Of a stretch of 64,000 bases of DNA, positions 51,323 to 60,622 are shown piece after piece. Under the pieces are notes generated by a model, which was given only the letters and a program-made list of their open reading frames with translations, searched no databases and was not told where the DNA came from. Position 1 is the first letter of the stretch; every line of letters starts with the position of its first letter. A program made the translations under genes and the position numbers. The stretch comes from JAIOSM01 sp023143455 (GTDB taxonomy: Bacteria > Desulfobacterota > Desulfobacteria > Desulfobacterales > Desulfobacteraceae), in NCBI GenBank assembly GCA_030632885.1, contig DAOVTW010000002.1, forward strand, positions 1-64,000. The letters are read 5' to 3'.

Positions 51323-51776
51323 AGGTTTATTGGAATCGGACATAGAATTTATTTTGGTTGGCGGTCTTGCTGCTGTTGTACAAGGAGCACCTGTCACCAC
51401 AATGGATGTTGACATAGTCCATAATCAATCTTCTGAAAATATATCCAAATTGATTAAATTTCTCAAATCAGTTGATGCAATATATCGTCGTCCAGATGAT
51501 AAGGTGATTGAACCCAATGGAAAAGATATCTCAGGTATGGGTCATTTTCTCCTTAAAACTCGATTTGGTCCTCTTGATGTTTTATCTTTTATTGAGCAGA
51601 GAAAGGTTTATGCTGATCTCCTTAAACATACCGTGGAGATTAAGTTTAGGAACCGTATTGTTAAGGTGCTTGATCTTAAAACATTGATCGATCTCAAAAA
51701 ATTGTCTAAAAATCCTAAAAACAAACAAAAGTTAATGGTATTGGAAGAAACTTTAAGGCAGATCAATGGAGAATGA
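51276..51776 (+). CDS. Nucleotidyltransferase (DUF6036/AbiEii-like)
   Basis: 166 residues. The nucleotidyltransferase signature GG-(A)-x-D-x-D appears as LVGGLAAVVQGAP followed by TMDVDIV (~35-50). FGPLDVLSF may carry the third carboxylate and KVLDLKTLIDLKK is a C-terminal helix. ATG 51276 is preferred to TTG 51258. Such enzymes add nucleotides to RNA or protein and often act as toxins with a small partner, which lies just upstream. Toxin function is inference. Confidence 0.72.
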   Translation: MSNKKQTALDLSAILEGLLESDIEFILVGGLAAVVQGAPVTTMDVDIVHNQSSENISKLIKFLKSVDAIYRRPDDKVIEPNGKDISGMGHFLLKTRFGPLDVLSFIEQRKVYADLLKHTVEIKFRNRIVKVLDLKTLIDLKKLSKNPKNKQKLMVLEETLRQINGE

Positions 51777-51793
51777 AAATTTTCAATTAAGAT

Positions 51794-52534
51794 CTAATTT
51801 ATGATTTCGTCAATTGCAATATTGGCGATCATTAAACCAAAAGTTCCTGTTATATAAGGGACTGTCCCAAGGGGAGGTCTTTTTCTTCCATGGTCTGGCT
51901 CTGAATTTAATTCTAACTCTAATTCAGAGACAATTTCTTGAACACTATTCTTTGGTTCTTCCATAGAGTAAACACATTTGACATTTTCAGAAATTCCACG
52001 CCTGCGAAGCCTTCGCCTTACAAATCGTGCAAGGGGGCAAACACTTGTTTTAAAAATATCACTTATTTTTATCATGGATGCATCTGTTTTACCGGCAGCT
52101 CCCATGCTCGAAACTATTTTCAAACCATTCTCTTTTGCTTTACAGATAAGGTTCACTTTAGAGTTTAATCCGTCTATGGCATCGATAACAACATCAATAT
52201 CTTTTGATAGCAAGGTTTCTATGCTTTCAGCATTAACAAAGGAATCATGGATTTCAACAATAGCGTTAGGATTAATATCTTTTATTCTTTTTTTTGCAAG
52301 TTTTGCCTTTTTTTTTCCAATTGTGGAATGCAAAGCATAAATTTGGCGATTGATATTAGTTATATCTATTTCATCAAAATCAATCAGGCTGAAAAATCCA
52401 ACACCTGTTCGTGCCAATGCTTCTACGGCAAATGAACCAACAGCTCCAAGCCCAAAGACTGCAATCTTTGCTTGTTTGATTTTATTTAATGCTTCAGACC
52501 CGAGAAGTTGTTCTGTCCGTGTAAATTGATTCAT
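51794..52534 (-). CDS. tcdA: tRNA threonylcarbamoyladenosine dehydratase
   Basis: 246 residues, ThiF/E1-like. ATP-binding GLGAVGSFAVEALARTGVG (~29), DFDEIDITNINRQ (~53), DVVIDAIDGLNSK (~115), SSMGAAGKTDAS, and a Cys in SVCPLARFVRRRLRRRG. TcdA (CsdL) cyclises t6A37 to ct6A in tRNAs. GGRKRPPLGTVPYITGTFG-like C-terminus (RPPLGTVPYI) is typical. It leads into no partner genes here beyond the co-oriented crcB and tatD. Confidence 0.92.
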   Translation of the reverse strand: MNQFTRTEQLLGSEALNKIKQAKIAVFGLGAVGSFAVEALARTGVGFFSLIDFDEIDITNINRQIYALHSTIGKKKAKLAKKRIKDINPNAIVEIHDSFVNAESIETLLSKDIDVVIDAIDGLNSKVNLICKAKENGLKIVSSMGAAGKTDASMIKISDIFKTSVCPLARFVRRRLRRRGISENVKCVYSMEEPKNSVQEIVSELELELNSEPDHGRKRPPLGTVPYITGTFGLMIANIAIDEIIN

Positions 52535-52552
52535 TAAAATTGATCTTATTTT

Positions 52553-52930
52553 TTATGATTTGAATGCTATCTGAAAACCAATAAATGCAGCAAAAAGTCC
52601 TACTATTACTTGAACTGTTATATTAAGCAGAGTTTGAATAGAATCTCCATTTTGCATCATTTCAATGGTTTCATAACTGAATGTTGAAAAGGTAGTATAA
52701 CTGCCAAGAATTCCAACAAACATGAATAATCGGATTTGAGAAGTAAAAAAATGATGGTTTTCAGCCCATCCATTTAAAAGTCCTAATAAAAGGCAACCAG
52801 AAATATTAGCAATGAGCGTGCCAAGGGGAAAGGATAGTCCTTCAAAGAGTCCTTTAGACCATATTGTAACCATATGGCGCATTACAGCCCCTATAAAACC
52901 ACCAATACCAACTAGAAAAATACCCTCCAT
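52553..52930 (-). CDS. crcB: Fluoride exporter CrcB/Fluc
   Basis: 125 residues, four membrane segments. Fluc motifs: GGFIGAVMRH (~11), PLGTLIANISGCLLLG (~36, with the fluoride-contact Asn) and GILGSYTTFSTFSYE (~74, Phe/Thr track). It exports F- as a dual-topology dimer. It lies between tcdA and tatD on one strand with short gaps; I saw no clear fluoride riboswitch in the available upstream bases. Confidence 0.9.
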   Translation of the reverse strand: MEGIFLVGIGGFIGAVMRHMVTIWSKGLFEGLSFPLGTLIANISGCLLLGLLNGWAENHHFFTSQIRLFMFVGILGSYTTFSTFSYETIEMMQNGDSIQTLLNITVQVIVGLFAAFIGFQIAFKS

Positions 52931-52935
52931 AATTT

Positions 52936-53745
52936 TTATTGTCCTGATATATTAAATAACCTGACTCCATTATTATATGTTTTTACTACAAATTCTTTTA
53001 CAGGAATTTTTTTTATTTGTGAAGCAATATTTGCAATAAAAACAAGGTTTTCTGGTTTATTGATTGCATTTTTCTCCTGATGTAGTGGCATGCTTGGCAG
53101 AATATCAGGGCTGTCTGTTTCAATCAACATTCTATTTTCTGATACAATTTCCAGGGCTTTAATTGGCTTTCTGGCATTGGGCCGTGTTATGGAGTCTGAA
53201 AAAGAGATATAGAAACCATATTTTTCAAATATTGGAATCATATCAGCAGACCCTGAATAAGAATGTATAAGACCTTGAGCTGGAAGGTCGCCTATTTTTT
53301 TTAGTATGTTGATAAACAAATCCCATGCTTTTCTAATATGAATTGAAATGGGAAGCTCCAGCTCTTTTGCAAGGATTAGCTGATCTGTAAATATTTTTTC
53401 TTGTAATGGTCTGTTGGGCACTTTAATGGCAAAATCCAGCCCTGCTTCACCAATCCCTGGTAAAAAATTATTTTTAAGCCTTGTTTTTTCGGTCCTTAAA
53501 AGATCTGCAAGCTTGTTTTCCCATTCGAATGAAATGTTATCCATATACCATGGGTGTATTCCATAACATGGGATAACAAAATCATGTTCTAAAGAAAGAT
53601 TTTGTACATCAAGCCAGTCTTGTTCACACGTTGCACAGCAGACCATATATTCAACACCTGCAGAGTTAGCGTTTTTAATTGTCTGATCAATATTCTCACT
53701 TAATCGTGAGGACTGCAAATGACAATGTGCATCAATTAGTTTCAT
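52936..53745 (-). CDS. TatD-family metal-dependent hydrolase
   Basis: 269 residues. Metal ligands: DAHCHLQ at the N-terminus, Glu in GIGEAGLDF (~100), HIRKAW (~138), HSYSG (~163) and ETDSPDI (~212). TatD proteins are Mg-dependent 3'-exonucleases or D-aminoacyl-tRNA hydrolases. First gene of the tatD-crcB-tcdA run; ATG 53745. Confidence 0.9.
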   Translation of the reverse strand: MKLIDAHCHLQSSRLSENIDQTIKNANSAGVEYMVCCATCEQDWLDVQNLSLEHDFVIPCYGIHPWYMDNISFEWENKLADLLRTEKTRLKNNFLPGIGEAGLDFAIKVPNRPLQEKIFTDQLILAKELELPISIHIRKAWDLFINILKKIGDLPAQGLIHSYSGSADMIPIFEKYGFYISFSDSITRPNARKPIKALEIVSENRMLIETDSPDILPSMPLHQEKNAINKPENLVFIANIASQIKKIPVKEFVVKTYNNGVRLFNISGQ

Positions 53746-53899
53746 TTAGTAAAAGTCCTAAAGCCTCAGTAAAACCTTATTTTATACTATTCGATTAAAA
53801 AAGGTTAACAAAAAATATTTTTAATTTAATTTGTATCTATGGTAAGATTATAACTATTTTTATTAAAATAGCTGTCATATTTATAGGAGGATGGGTAAA

Positions 53900-55330
53900 T
53901 TGCTTGAACATAAGGTTATTATAAGGCGTTGTAATGAGTATGACCCTGATCTTATTTCTAAGATTGTCAAAGAAGGTATGGAAGAATTAGGAGTTAAGCC
54001 TTTTGGGAATATCCTTTTAAAACCAAACACTGTAATTGCACACCCAGAAATTTTTCCCTATGCTTTTACGAGAAAAGAACTTTTAGATGGTGCGCTTGAT
54101 GCCACAAAAAAAACTTCAGAAAATGTAAAAGAAATAAGTGTGGGTGAACGATGTGGCATAACCATTCCCACAAGATTTTGTTTTAAGCATGCAGGCTATC
54201 CTGAAGTAATTAAAAAACATAAAGCAAAAACATATTATTTTGATGAAGAAAAAAGTGTTCCTGTAAAGTTAACAAAAGAAGGAAGACTTAGAGACAGAGT
54301 TTTTATTCCAAAGTCTGTTACCCAGTGTGATTTTTTAATTAATCTTCCCAAGTTTAAATCTCATCCCTGGACAAGGCTTACTTTGAGTTTGAAAAATTTT
54401 ATTGGTATTCAGGATGACCGGCACAGACTGGTTGATCATAATATTCATTTAGAAGAGAAAATTGCTGATTTGCAGGAGGTAGTTCAGCCAAAATTTATAG
54501 CCATTGATGGAATTATTGCAGGGCAAAAGATGATGTTAACTCCTGAGCCATTTCCTTTGGGCGCTATTATTATGGGTACAAATTCATGCGCTGTGGATAC
54601 TGTATGTTGTCATATGGTCAATGTGGATCCTCAAGATTTAAAACATCTATGTTTAACATCTCAAAGAGGGTTTGGACCAATGAACCTTGATGAGATTGAA
54701 GTGTCAGGCGATTATCCCCTTGCCGAAGTTCAGAAGAAAACAAAAGATTTCGCTTTTTGCATGGAACGAATTGATGATTATTTTAAAGATCACAAAGCCA
54801 TCTCATGTACCTTAGGTAAATTTCCGGAAGGGCGGGACTATTGCTGGGGAGGATGTCCTGGAGCTTTACAAGAGGCAATGCACATTTTTAAAGGCTTTGA
54901 TCCTGAGGTTGAAGATAAGATGGAAAAAGTACGTGTTGTAATCGGAAAAGTTGATAAGCCTCTTAACCTTACAAAGGGAGAAAAAGTACTTTTTGCAGGA
55001 GACTGTACTTCATGGGAAGGAGAGATTCAGGGGAGAAAGGTGAAAATCGAATCTAACTTTAAGACAAAAACCGAAGTAAATGAATGTAAAACAAAATCCA
55101 ATGACATGCTTAAAAAAAATATAGGATCTTTTTTCAAGGGTTTATTTCTTGGGAAAAAACCCTTTATACATGCAAAAGGTTGCACAATCTGTGTCGCAGA
55201 CCATGTCCATTATCTTTCTTTTCTTGGGAAAATAAAAAATCCAAATTATGATAAAAGATTGGTTTTTGGTATTGCAATCAGTTATTTGCGTATGATAGTT
55301 TCCAGATTTTGGAATACAATAAGGAGTTAG
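53900..55330 (+). CDS. DUF362-domain protein
   Basis: 476 residues. The DUF362 fold is indicated by ILLKPNTV (~34), VGERCGITIPTRFCF, CDFLINLPKFKSHPWTRLTL and SLKNFIG (~140-170), then AIDGIIAG and MGTNSCAVDTVCC. The second half has Cys clusters (YCWGGCPG; AKGCTICVADH). Many DUF362 proteins are fused to ferredoxins, and their reaction is unknown. AGGAGG directly touches ATG 53891, too close for initiation, so TTG 53900 at nine bases spacing is more likely. Confidence 0.82.
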   Translation: MLEHKVIIRRCNEYDPDLISKIVKEGMEELGVKPFGNILLKPNTVIAHPEIFPYAFTRKELLDGALDATKKTSENVKEISVGERCGITIPTRFCFKHAGYPEVIKKHKAKTYYFDEEKSVPVKLTKEGRLRDRVFIPKSVTQCDFLINLPKFKSHPWTRLTLSLKNFIGIQDDRHRLVDHNIHLEEKIADLQEVVQPKFIAIDGIIAGQKMMLTPEPFPLGAIIMGTNSCAVDTVCCHMVNVDPQDLKHLCLTSQRGFGPMNLDEIEVSGDYPLAEVQKKTKDFAFCMERIDDYFKDHKAISCTLGKFPEGRDYCWGGCPGALQEAMHIFKGFDPEVEDKMEKVRVVIGKVDKPLNLTKGEKVLFAGDCTSWEGEIQGRKVKIESNFKTKTEVNECKTKSNDMLKKNIGSFFKGLFLGKKPFIHAKGCTICVADHVHYLSFLGKIKNPNYDKRLVFGIAISYLRMIVSRFWNTIRS

Positions 55331-55344
55331 AAAATATATAAATT

Positions 55345-56241
55345 ATGAGAATAGTAACAAGGCCGGATTTTGATGGGATTGTATGTGCAGTTTTTATAGA
55401 ACAATCGGAAAATATTACAGAGCCTGTGAAATGGATTGAGCCTGGAGATGTTCAGCAAGGTACAGCAGATATTAAGGATGGCGATATCATGGCAAATCTG
55501 CCCTATGATGAAAGATGCTCTGTATGGTTTGATCATCATATTTCAAATGTTCCTTTCTCAAAAGTTGAAGGCTCATTTAAAATAGCTCCTTCAGCCGCAG
55601 GAATTGTTTACGAATATTATAAAGAAAAAGGTCTTTTAAAAAAGAATTTTGATGAGCTTGTTGAACAGACCGATATTATTGATGCAGCGAAACTTACTAA
55701 AGATCAAGTGCTAAATCCCCAAAAATATCCATATATTCTTCTTTCCATGACTGTGAAAAACAAGGATGAGTCTGATCCGAAATATTGGAATAAGCTTATC
55801 TCTTTATTAAAGGATATGCCAATCAAAGATATTATAGAAGATAGCGAAGTAAAAAAGAGAGCAAAGATTGTTTTAGAGGAGAATATTGTTTATGAAAAAT
55901 ATCTTAAAGAATATACAAAAATAGAAGGGAATATATCTGTAACTGATTTTAGGTCTTTTGATCAATCTCCTTCTGGCAACAGGTTTCTTTCATATCATCT
56001 TTTCCCTGATACTATTGCAAGCATTACAATAAGAAATAAGGTCGAAAATAAAAATCAAATTCTTTTAAGTATTGGAAAAAGTATTTTTAATAATAAAAGT
56101 AATGTAAATATTGGTAAACTTCTTTCAAATTATAGTGGTGGAGGGCATGACGGTGCTGGTGGATGTACTCTTAATGTTGAGACAGCTGAGGTAGACATTA
56201 AAAAGATTATTAGTATAATGGTGGAAGATAGAGAAAATTAG
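55345..56241 (+). CDS. DHH-family phosphoesterase
   Basis: 298 residues. DHH-subfamily motifs: RPDFDGIVCAVF (D-x-D, ~6), WFDHHISNV (DHH, ~71) and the DHHA1 GGGHDGAGGC (~272). Such proteins hydrolyse pyrophosphate, oligonucleotides (NrnA) or cyclic dinucleotides. A GGDEF gene lies 3 kb away, but no direct link is shown. It begins 14 bases after the DUF362 gene. Confidence 0.85.
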   Translation: MRIVTRPDFDGIVCAVFIEQSENITEPVKWIEPGDVQQGTADIKDGDIMANLPYDERCSVWFDHHISNVPFSKVEGSFKIAPSAAGIVYEYYKEKGLLKKNFDELVEQTDIIDAAKLTKDQVLNPQKYPYILLSMTVKNKDESDPKYWNKLISLLKDMPIKDIIEDSEVKKRAKIVLEENIVYEKYLKEYTKIEGNISVTDFRSFDQSPSGNRFLSYHLFPDTIASITIRNKVENKNQILLSIGKSIFNNKSNVNIGKLLSNYSGGGHDGAGGCTLNVETAEVDIKKIISIMVEDREN

Positions 56242-56324
56242 AATTGGTGCGCCTTGACTTTTTTTTACATAATTATTAAATTTTTAAATACTAATGAAAT
56301 AATACTAATCAATGGGATATAAAA

Positions 56325-56813
56325 TTGAATATAGTTTCTATTGTTGGAAAATCCGGCGCAGGTAAAACAACACTTATAGAGAAGTTAATTAAGGAATTAA
56401 AGAGAAAAGGCTATATCGTTGGCACTGTAAAGCATACACATAAAGGTTTTCATATGGATAAGAAGGGAAAGGACTCCTGGCGACATCGAAATGCAGGGTC
56501 AGATGCAACCCTTTTAATAGCTCCCGGGATAATTGCACTTGTAAAAGATGAAGAACTTGATGTGATAGAAGAGATACAAGCATATCTCTCTGATATGGAT
56601 ATTGTATTGGTAGAAGGATTTAAGAGAGAAAATCTTCCAAAAATTGAGATTTTCAGATCAGATGGAGATCATAAAGGGCCATTATGTATGGATGATAATA
56701 ACCTGGATGCTTTTGTTACTGATTCAGATTATGCTCCTGATGTTCCAAGGTTTGGTCTTAAGGATATTGACGCTATAACTCAGTTTATCGAAAAGCAATA
56801 TTTGAAAGTATAA
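56325..56813 (+). CDS. mobB: Molybdopterin-guanine dinucleotide biosynthesis protein MobB
   Basis: 162 residues. P-loop GKSGAGKTTLIEKL (~8), VGTVKHTHKGFHMDKKGKD (~32) and WRHRNAGSDATLLIAPG (~51), then DIVLVEGFKRENLPKIE (~92) are all MobB signatures. It assists MobA in attaching GMP to molybdopterin, needed for formate dehydrogenases and related enzymes. The start is TTG 56325; no good ribosome site. Confidence 0.92.
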   Translation: MNIVSIVGKSGAGKTTLIEKLIKELKRKGYIVGTVKHTHKGFHMDKKGKDSWRHRNAGSDATLLIAPGIIALVKDEELDVIEEIQAYLSDMDIVLVEGFKRENLPKIEIFRSDGDHKGPLCMDDNNLDAFVTDSDYAPDVPRFGLKDIDAITQFIEKQYLKV

Positions 56814-57692
56814 ATGAATAAAAGTAAATTAAAATATAATAATATAATGATCATGGGGATTTCTGTTTTTTTGTTTCTTTTGTTTTTTAACCCAACCATA
56901 GGCTTTGCAGACAATATACCTTGTCCGGAAAAAGGGTATGTTACAAAGCTTGAGAATGGAGCTATTAGCTGGGGTACAGGATGCATTACTGCAAAAGGCA
57001 AAGCATCTCCCTCAAAAGAAGATAAAGGCAAGTCATCAAGCTCAATCCCTGGTGCTGCAAAAACAGATGCAACTAAGAATCTTATCTCTATACTTAAAAA
57101 TATAAAAATTGCAACAAATAGTGTAAAAGAGTTTGTGGCATCAAATGATGATATTATGGCACAAATTGAAAATACCATTTCCGATGTTTCTGTAATAAAA
57201 CAGCATTATACATCTGATGGTGCATTGGAAATAGAGGTTGAAACTTCAATGTATGGCAGCTTTCTTCAGTTTATTCTTCCCCATGAGATAATCCAGATTC
57301 CTGAAATAAAATCAATTGAGACCAATAGCGATGTTCAAAAACAAAGAGGAAGATATACCGGGTTTGTTTTAGATGCCAGGGGGCTTAAGTTTGAGCCTTC
57401 ATTGTATCCTGTTATTAAAAATGAGTATGGGGAAGAAATATACAGCGCAGTTTTTATTAACAGAGAATATGCTGCCCAATATGGTGTTTGTAAATATTTT
57501 TGTAGTATGGAAAAAGCTGTTGTAAATAAAAGAGTTGGTGAAAATCCTCTTGTTTTAAAAGCTTTAAGGCTAGGAGAGGATAAAAATTCAATAATTTTGA
57601 ATAAATCTGATGCTGAAAAAATAGAGAAACTAATTGAGCGGCATTCTTTTTTTAAAGAATGCCGGGTAGTTATTGTTCTGGATCAAGAATAG
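56814..57692 (+). CDS. Hypothetical exported protein
   Basis: 292 residues. N-terminal signal peptide (membrane segment ~12-28 ending GFADN). A Lys/Ser/Gly-rich linker (~62-85), a helical part (SILKNIKIATNSVKEFV), and a beta-rich C-terminal domain (YTGFVLDARGLKFEPSLYPV; EIYSAVFINREYAAQYGVCKY). The last domain resembles the LPP20/FlgT-like exported fold seen in outer-membrane lipoproteins. It starts directly on the base after the mobB stop. Its end overlaps the convergent panC by 23 bases. Function unknown. Confidence 0.65.
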   Translation: MNKSKLKYNNIMIMGISVFLFLLFFNPTIGFADNIPCPEKGYVTKLENGAISWGTGCITAKGKASPSKEDKGKSSSSIPGAAKTDATKNLISILKNIKIATNSVKEFVASNDDIMAQIENTISDVSVIKQHYTSDGALEIEVETSMYGSFLQFILPHEIIQIPEIKSIETNSDVQKQRGRYTGFVLDARGLKFEPSLYPVIKNEYGEEIYSAVFINREYAAQYGVCKYFCSMEKAVVNKRVGENPLVLKALRLGEDKNSIILNKSDAEKIEKLIERHSFFKECRVVIVLDQE

Positions 57693-58521
57693 CATTATCT
57701 ATGAGCCTAGTTTTCCCAAAATTTACAGCAAGTGCAAAAAGTGTTTTCCCTTTGATCCCTTTTACCGTTTCGAGGGTTTCAGGGTCACACAGGGTCGCAT
57801 AATCAATTTGTGCCTTTTCAAAAGAATTTATAAAAACATCTATTTTATTTAAAATAATATCTGCATCGGTTTCTCCTAGCTTGATCATTGCTTTTGCTTT
57901 TTCAATGGATTTTGAAAGGCAGAGGCCTGATTCACGCTGTTTGGGTGTGAGATATGCGTTTCTTGAGCTCATGGCAAGGCCATCGTCTTCCCTTACTATG
58001 GGAGCCCCAATGATTTTGATATCAAAATTCAAATCCTTTGTCATTTGACGAATAATCCTAAGTTGTTGATAATCTTTTTGTCCAAAAACAGCTGCATCAG
58101 GCATTACAATATTAAATAACTTTGTTACAATGGTTGCAACTCCTTTGAAATGAACAGGTCTTGAAAGGCCGCAAAGGTGATTAGGAAGGTTTGCAAGCTC
58201 AACATATGCCTGAAAATTCTCTTTGTACATTTCGTTTTTTGAGGGAAGAAAAACAGCATCTGTATGGAGCCTCTCAGCATGGCAAAGATCGTTGTCAAGG
58301 TCAACAGGATATGAGTCAAGGTCTTCGTTTTCTCCAAATTGAGTTGGGTTTACAAATATACTTACTACTAGTCTGTCATAAAGAGTTTTTCCTTTTTCAA
58401 TAAGTGAAAGATGTCCTTTGTGAAAATATCCCATTGTAGGGACAAGGCAAATAGTCTCGCCTTGTTTTATGATTTGCCTTGACCATGCTTGCATTTCTGA
58501 TGCTTTTTTGAAGATTTCCAT
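57670..58521 (-). CDS. panC: Pantothenate synthetase
   Basis: 283 residues. ATP-binding VPTMGYFHKGHLSLI (~28), FVNPTQFGENEDLDSYP (~57), FGQKDYQQL (~146) and REDDGLAMSSRN (~175, KMSKS-like). It joins pantoate and beta-alanine with ATP to make pantothenate, feeding CoA synthesis. No panB or panD in the window. Confidence 0.95.
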   Translation of the reverse strand: MEIFKKASEMQAWSRQIIKQGETICLVPTMGYFHKGHLSLIEKGKTLYDRLVVSIFVNPTQFGENEDLDSYPVDLDNDLCHAERLHTDAVFLPSKNEMYKENFQAYVELANLPNHLCGLSRPVHFKGVATIVTKLFNIVMPDAAVFGQKDYQQLRIIRQMTKDLNFDIKIIGAPIVREDDGLAMSSRNAYLTPKQRESGLCLSKSIEKAKAMIKLGETDADIILNKIDVFINSFEKAQIDYATLCDPETLETVKGIKGKTLFALAVNFGKTRLIDNAILDPEQ

Positions 58522-58639
58522 TGTTTTTTATTCCTGCCCCTATTAAACTCAAATCTTTATTGACTAATTAGTAAAATACCAGTATTGAAATTTTACATAA
58601 AAAATTAATAAATTGCAAAGACATTTATATGAGGTTTAT

Positions 58640-59218
58640 ATGAACACTGTAGCACCGACAAGGAAAATGGCTTTTGATTTGCTAAATGAATATAATTCAA
58701 AACCCGGGCTTATCAGGCATGCGCTTTCAGTAGAAGCAGTTATGGCACATTTTGCTGAAAAATTTGGTGAAGACGTAGAGATGTGGAGAGTTATCGGGCT
58801 TATACATGATCTTGATTATGAAAGGTATCCTGAAGAACATTGTAGTAAAACAAAGGAGATTCTTTTAGAAAGAGGCTGGCCTGAGGATTATATCCGAGCT
58901 GTTATGAGCCATGGCTGGGAGTTGTGCACAGATGTCAAACCTGAAACAAAACTTGAAAAAACTCTTTATGCTGTCGATGAACTTACAGGACTTGTGGCAA
59001 GCACAGCATTAGTCAGACCGTCAAAAAGTGTTCTTGATATGAAGGCAAAGTCTGTAAAGAAAAAATGGAAAGATAAATCTTTTGCCGCAGGGGTTAATCG
59101 ATCTGTGATTGACAAAGGAGCTCAAATGCTGGGAATAGAAATAGGCGAGCTTATTACAGAAACAATTGCTGGTATGCAAAAAGTAGCTTTGGAAATCGGA
59201 TTAAAAGGGAACGTATAG
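58640..59218 (+). CDS. HD-domain hydrolase
   Basis: 192 residues. Metal ligands RHALSVEAVMAHFA (~25), IGLIHDLDYERYPEEH (HD, ~53), MSHGWEL (~92) and CTDVKPET with DELTGLV (~115). HDIG-like proteins cleave phosphate esters of nucleotides. ATG 58640 follows GAGG. No fusion partner. Confidence 0.85.
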   Translation: MNTVAPTRKMAFDLLNEYNSKPGLIRHALSVEAVMAHFAEKFGEDVEMWRVIGLIHDLDYERYPEEHCSKTKEILLERGWPEDYIRAVMSHGWELCTDVKPETKLEKTLYAVDELTGLVASTALVRPSKSVLDMKAKSVKKKWKDKSFAAGVNRSVIDKGAQMLGIEIGELITETIAGMQKVALEIGLKGNV

Positions 59219-59334
59219 TTTCGTCATGCTTTTGACGCTTTTTTGTATCAATTTTGCCTAGGTTGCGTAATAGTAAATCAGGTCATATTTCTATAACCAT
59301 TTGAAATAACATCATTTTTAGTCTTTTTTTAGTA

Positions 59335-59351
59335 TTGGCATTATAATTGCA
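59335..59351 (+). promoter_or_regulatory. Sigma-54 promoter of the GGDEF gene
   Basis: TTGGCATT, ATAA, TTGCA: GG at 59337-59338 and GC at 59349-59350 with ten bases between. Start near 59363, about 57 bases before ATG 59420, with GGGGAAAG as ribosome site. Confidence 0.65.
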
Positions 59352-59419
59352 TTTTCATTCTTTAATTGTTTTTTAGAAATTGAGCAATGATAAATAACAA
59401 ACAATGGGGAAAGTAAAAA

Positions 59420-60496
59420 ATGCCAATTAATAGTCTGTCCAATAAAATATCAACAATTTTTACAACTATGTTTAAAACGGTTGGGAAACAGGCAGACCAT
59501 AAAAGACTGACAAATTATATCATCACAATCCATCAGAAAGAATCCACAGAAGAAATTCTTAGCGAGCTTTCCCATTGTTTAAAGAATATTTTAAATTACA
59601 GACTTTTTGCCTTTGTAATACAGCAAAAGAGTAATTTGGATATTTGGCTTGACCCACGTACATATAAGGAATCACTGGAAAAAGCTGTAATAGAGGATTT
59701 TAGTGTTAAAGATAAAGCTAAACTCAATTACTTAAATTATACTTTTTCACCTGAACACTCTGAAAATGAGGAACAAAAGTTTAACATGGAAGATATTACC
59801 TCCTATGAAATTAAAGAAGATGATTATTTCGCTAGAGTGTATATATTGACCAATAAAGGCTTGCTTGATTTTCATGATGATGAGATAGATATGATTTTAA
59901 AAACTACCCAGACAGCCATTTCAAGGCAATTAGGCATGAAAAAGTTATTTGATGCCGCAGCTATTGATCCGTTGACTATGTGTTATAACAGGCGGGAATT
60001 TAAAGCTCAGTTAGAACGAAATATCTCCAATACACTGAGACATAAAAAAGAGCTTTCAATTTTTATGTTTGACCTTGATCATTTTAAGAAGATCAACGAT
60101 ACCTACGGACATCAGGCAGGAGATCTGGTGTTACAAAAGGTATCTTCTCTGGTTAAAAATAATATTAGAACAGCAGATTTCCTTGCTCGATATGGAGGAG
60201 AAGAATTTATTGTGATTCTTCCTGAAACAAACAAACAAAAAGCAATGGAACTTGCCAACAGAATCAGAGAGAATGTTTCAAATACAAGAATAAAATTAAA
60301 TACAGGCAAAGAAATAAGGGTTACAGCAAGTTTTGGTGTTGCGAGCTTAGGAGAGGGCTCTTCAGATATGAATCAATTGATTCATGATGCTGATACAATG
60401 ATGTATAAGGCAAAATTAAATGGTAGAAACACTGTTATGCCTGGGCTAATTAAAGTGTGCCCTTCTATTGATTCTAAAAAAACGGTTAAGAATTAA
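59420..60496 (+). CDS. GGDEF-domain diguanylate cyclase with an N-terminal GAF-like input domain
   Basis: 358 residues, soluble. An N-terminal GAF-like region (~25-175; ILSELSHCLKNILNYRLFAF) is followed by a GGDEF domain (~185-345) with DPLTMCYNRREF, FDLDHFKKINDTYGH, the active loop GGEEF (~263), and an allosteric I-site RTAD five residues before it. It makes c-di-GMP from two GTP, with product inhibition expected. A sigma-54 promoter and the neighbouring HDOD gene suggest a signalling locus. Confidence 0.9.
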   Translation: MPINSLSNKISTIFTTMFKTVGKQADHKRLTNYIITIHQKESTEEILSELSHCLKNILNYRLFAFVIQQKSNLDIWLDPRTYKESLEKAVIEDFSVKDKAKLNYLNYTFSPEHSENEEQKFNMEDITSYEIKEDDYFARVYILTNKGLLDFHDDEIDMILKTTQTAISRQLGMKKLFDAAAIDPLTMCYNRREFKAQLERNISNTLRHKKELSIFMFDLDHFKKINDTYGHQAGDLVLQKVSSLVKNNIRTADFLARYGGEEFIVILPETNKQKAMELANRIRENVSNTRIKLNTGKEIRVTASFGVASLGEGSSDMNQLIHDADTMMYKAKLNGRNTVMPGLIKVCPSIDSKKTVKN

Positions 60497-60622
60497 TCTA
60501 TAGTCTTTTCTTGATTTATTAATCCCGCTGAAGTAAAATATTATTTGAAAACTATCGTTAAAGTAGGTAAATCTTTATCTGGCTATCGCCTTATGATTAT
60601 CAGAGTCAGGAGAGGTGAAAAG

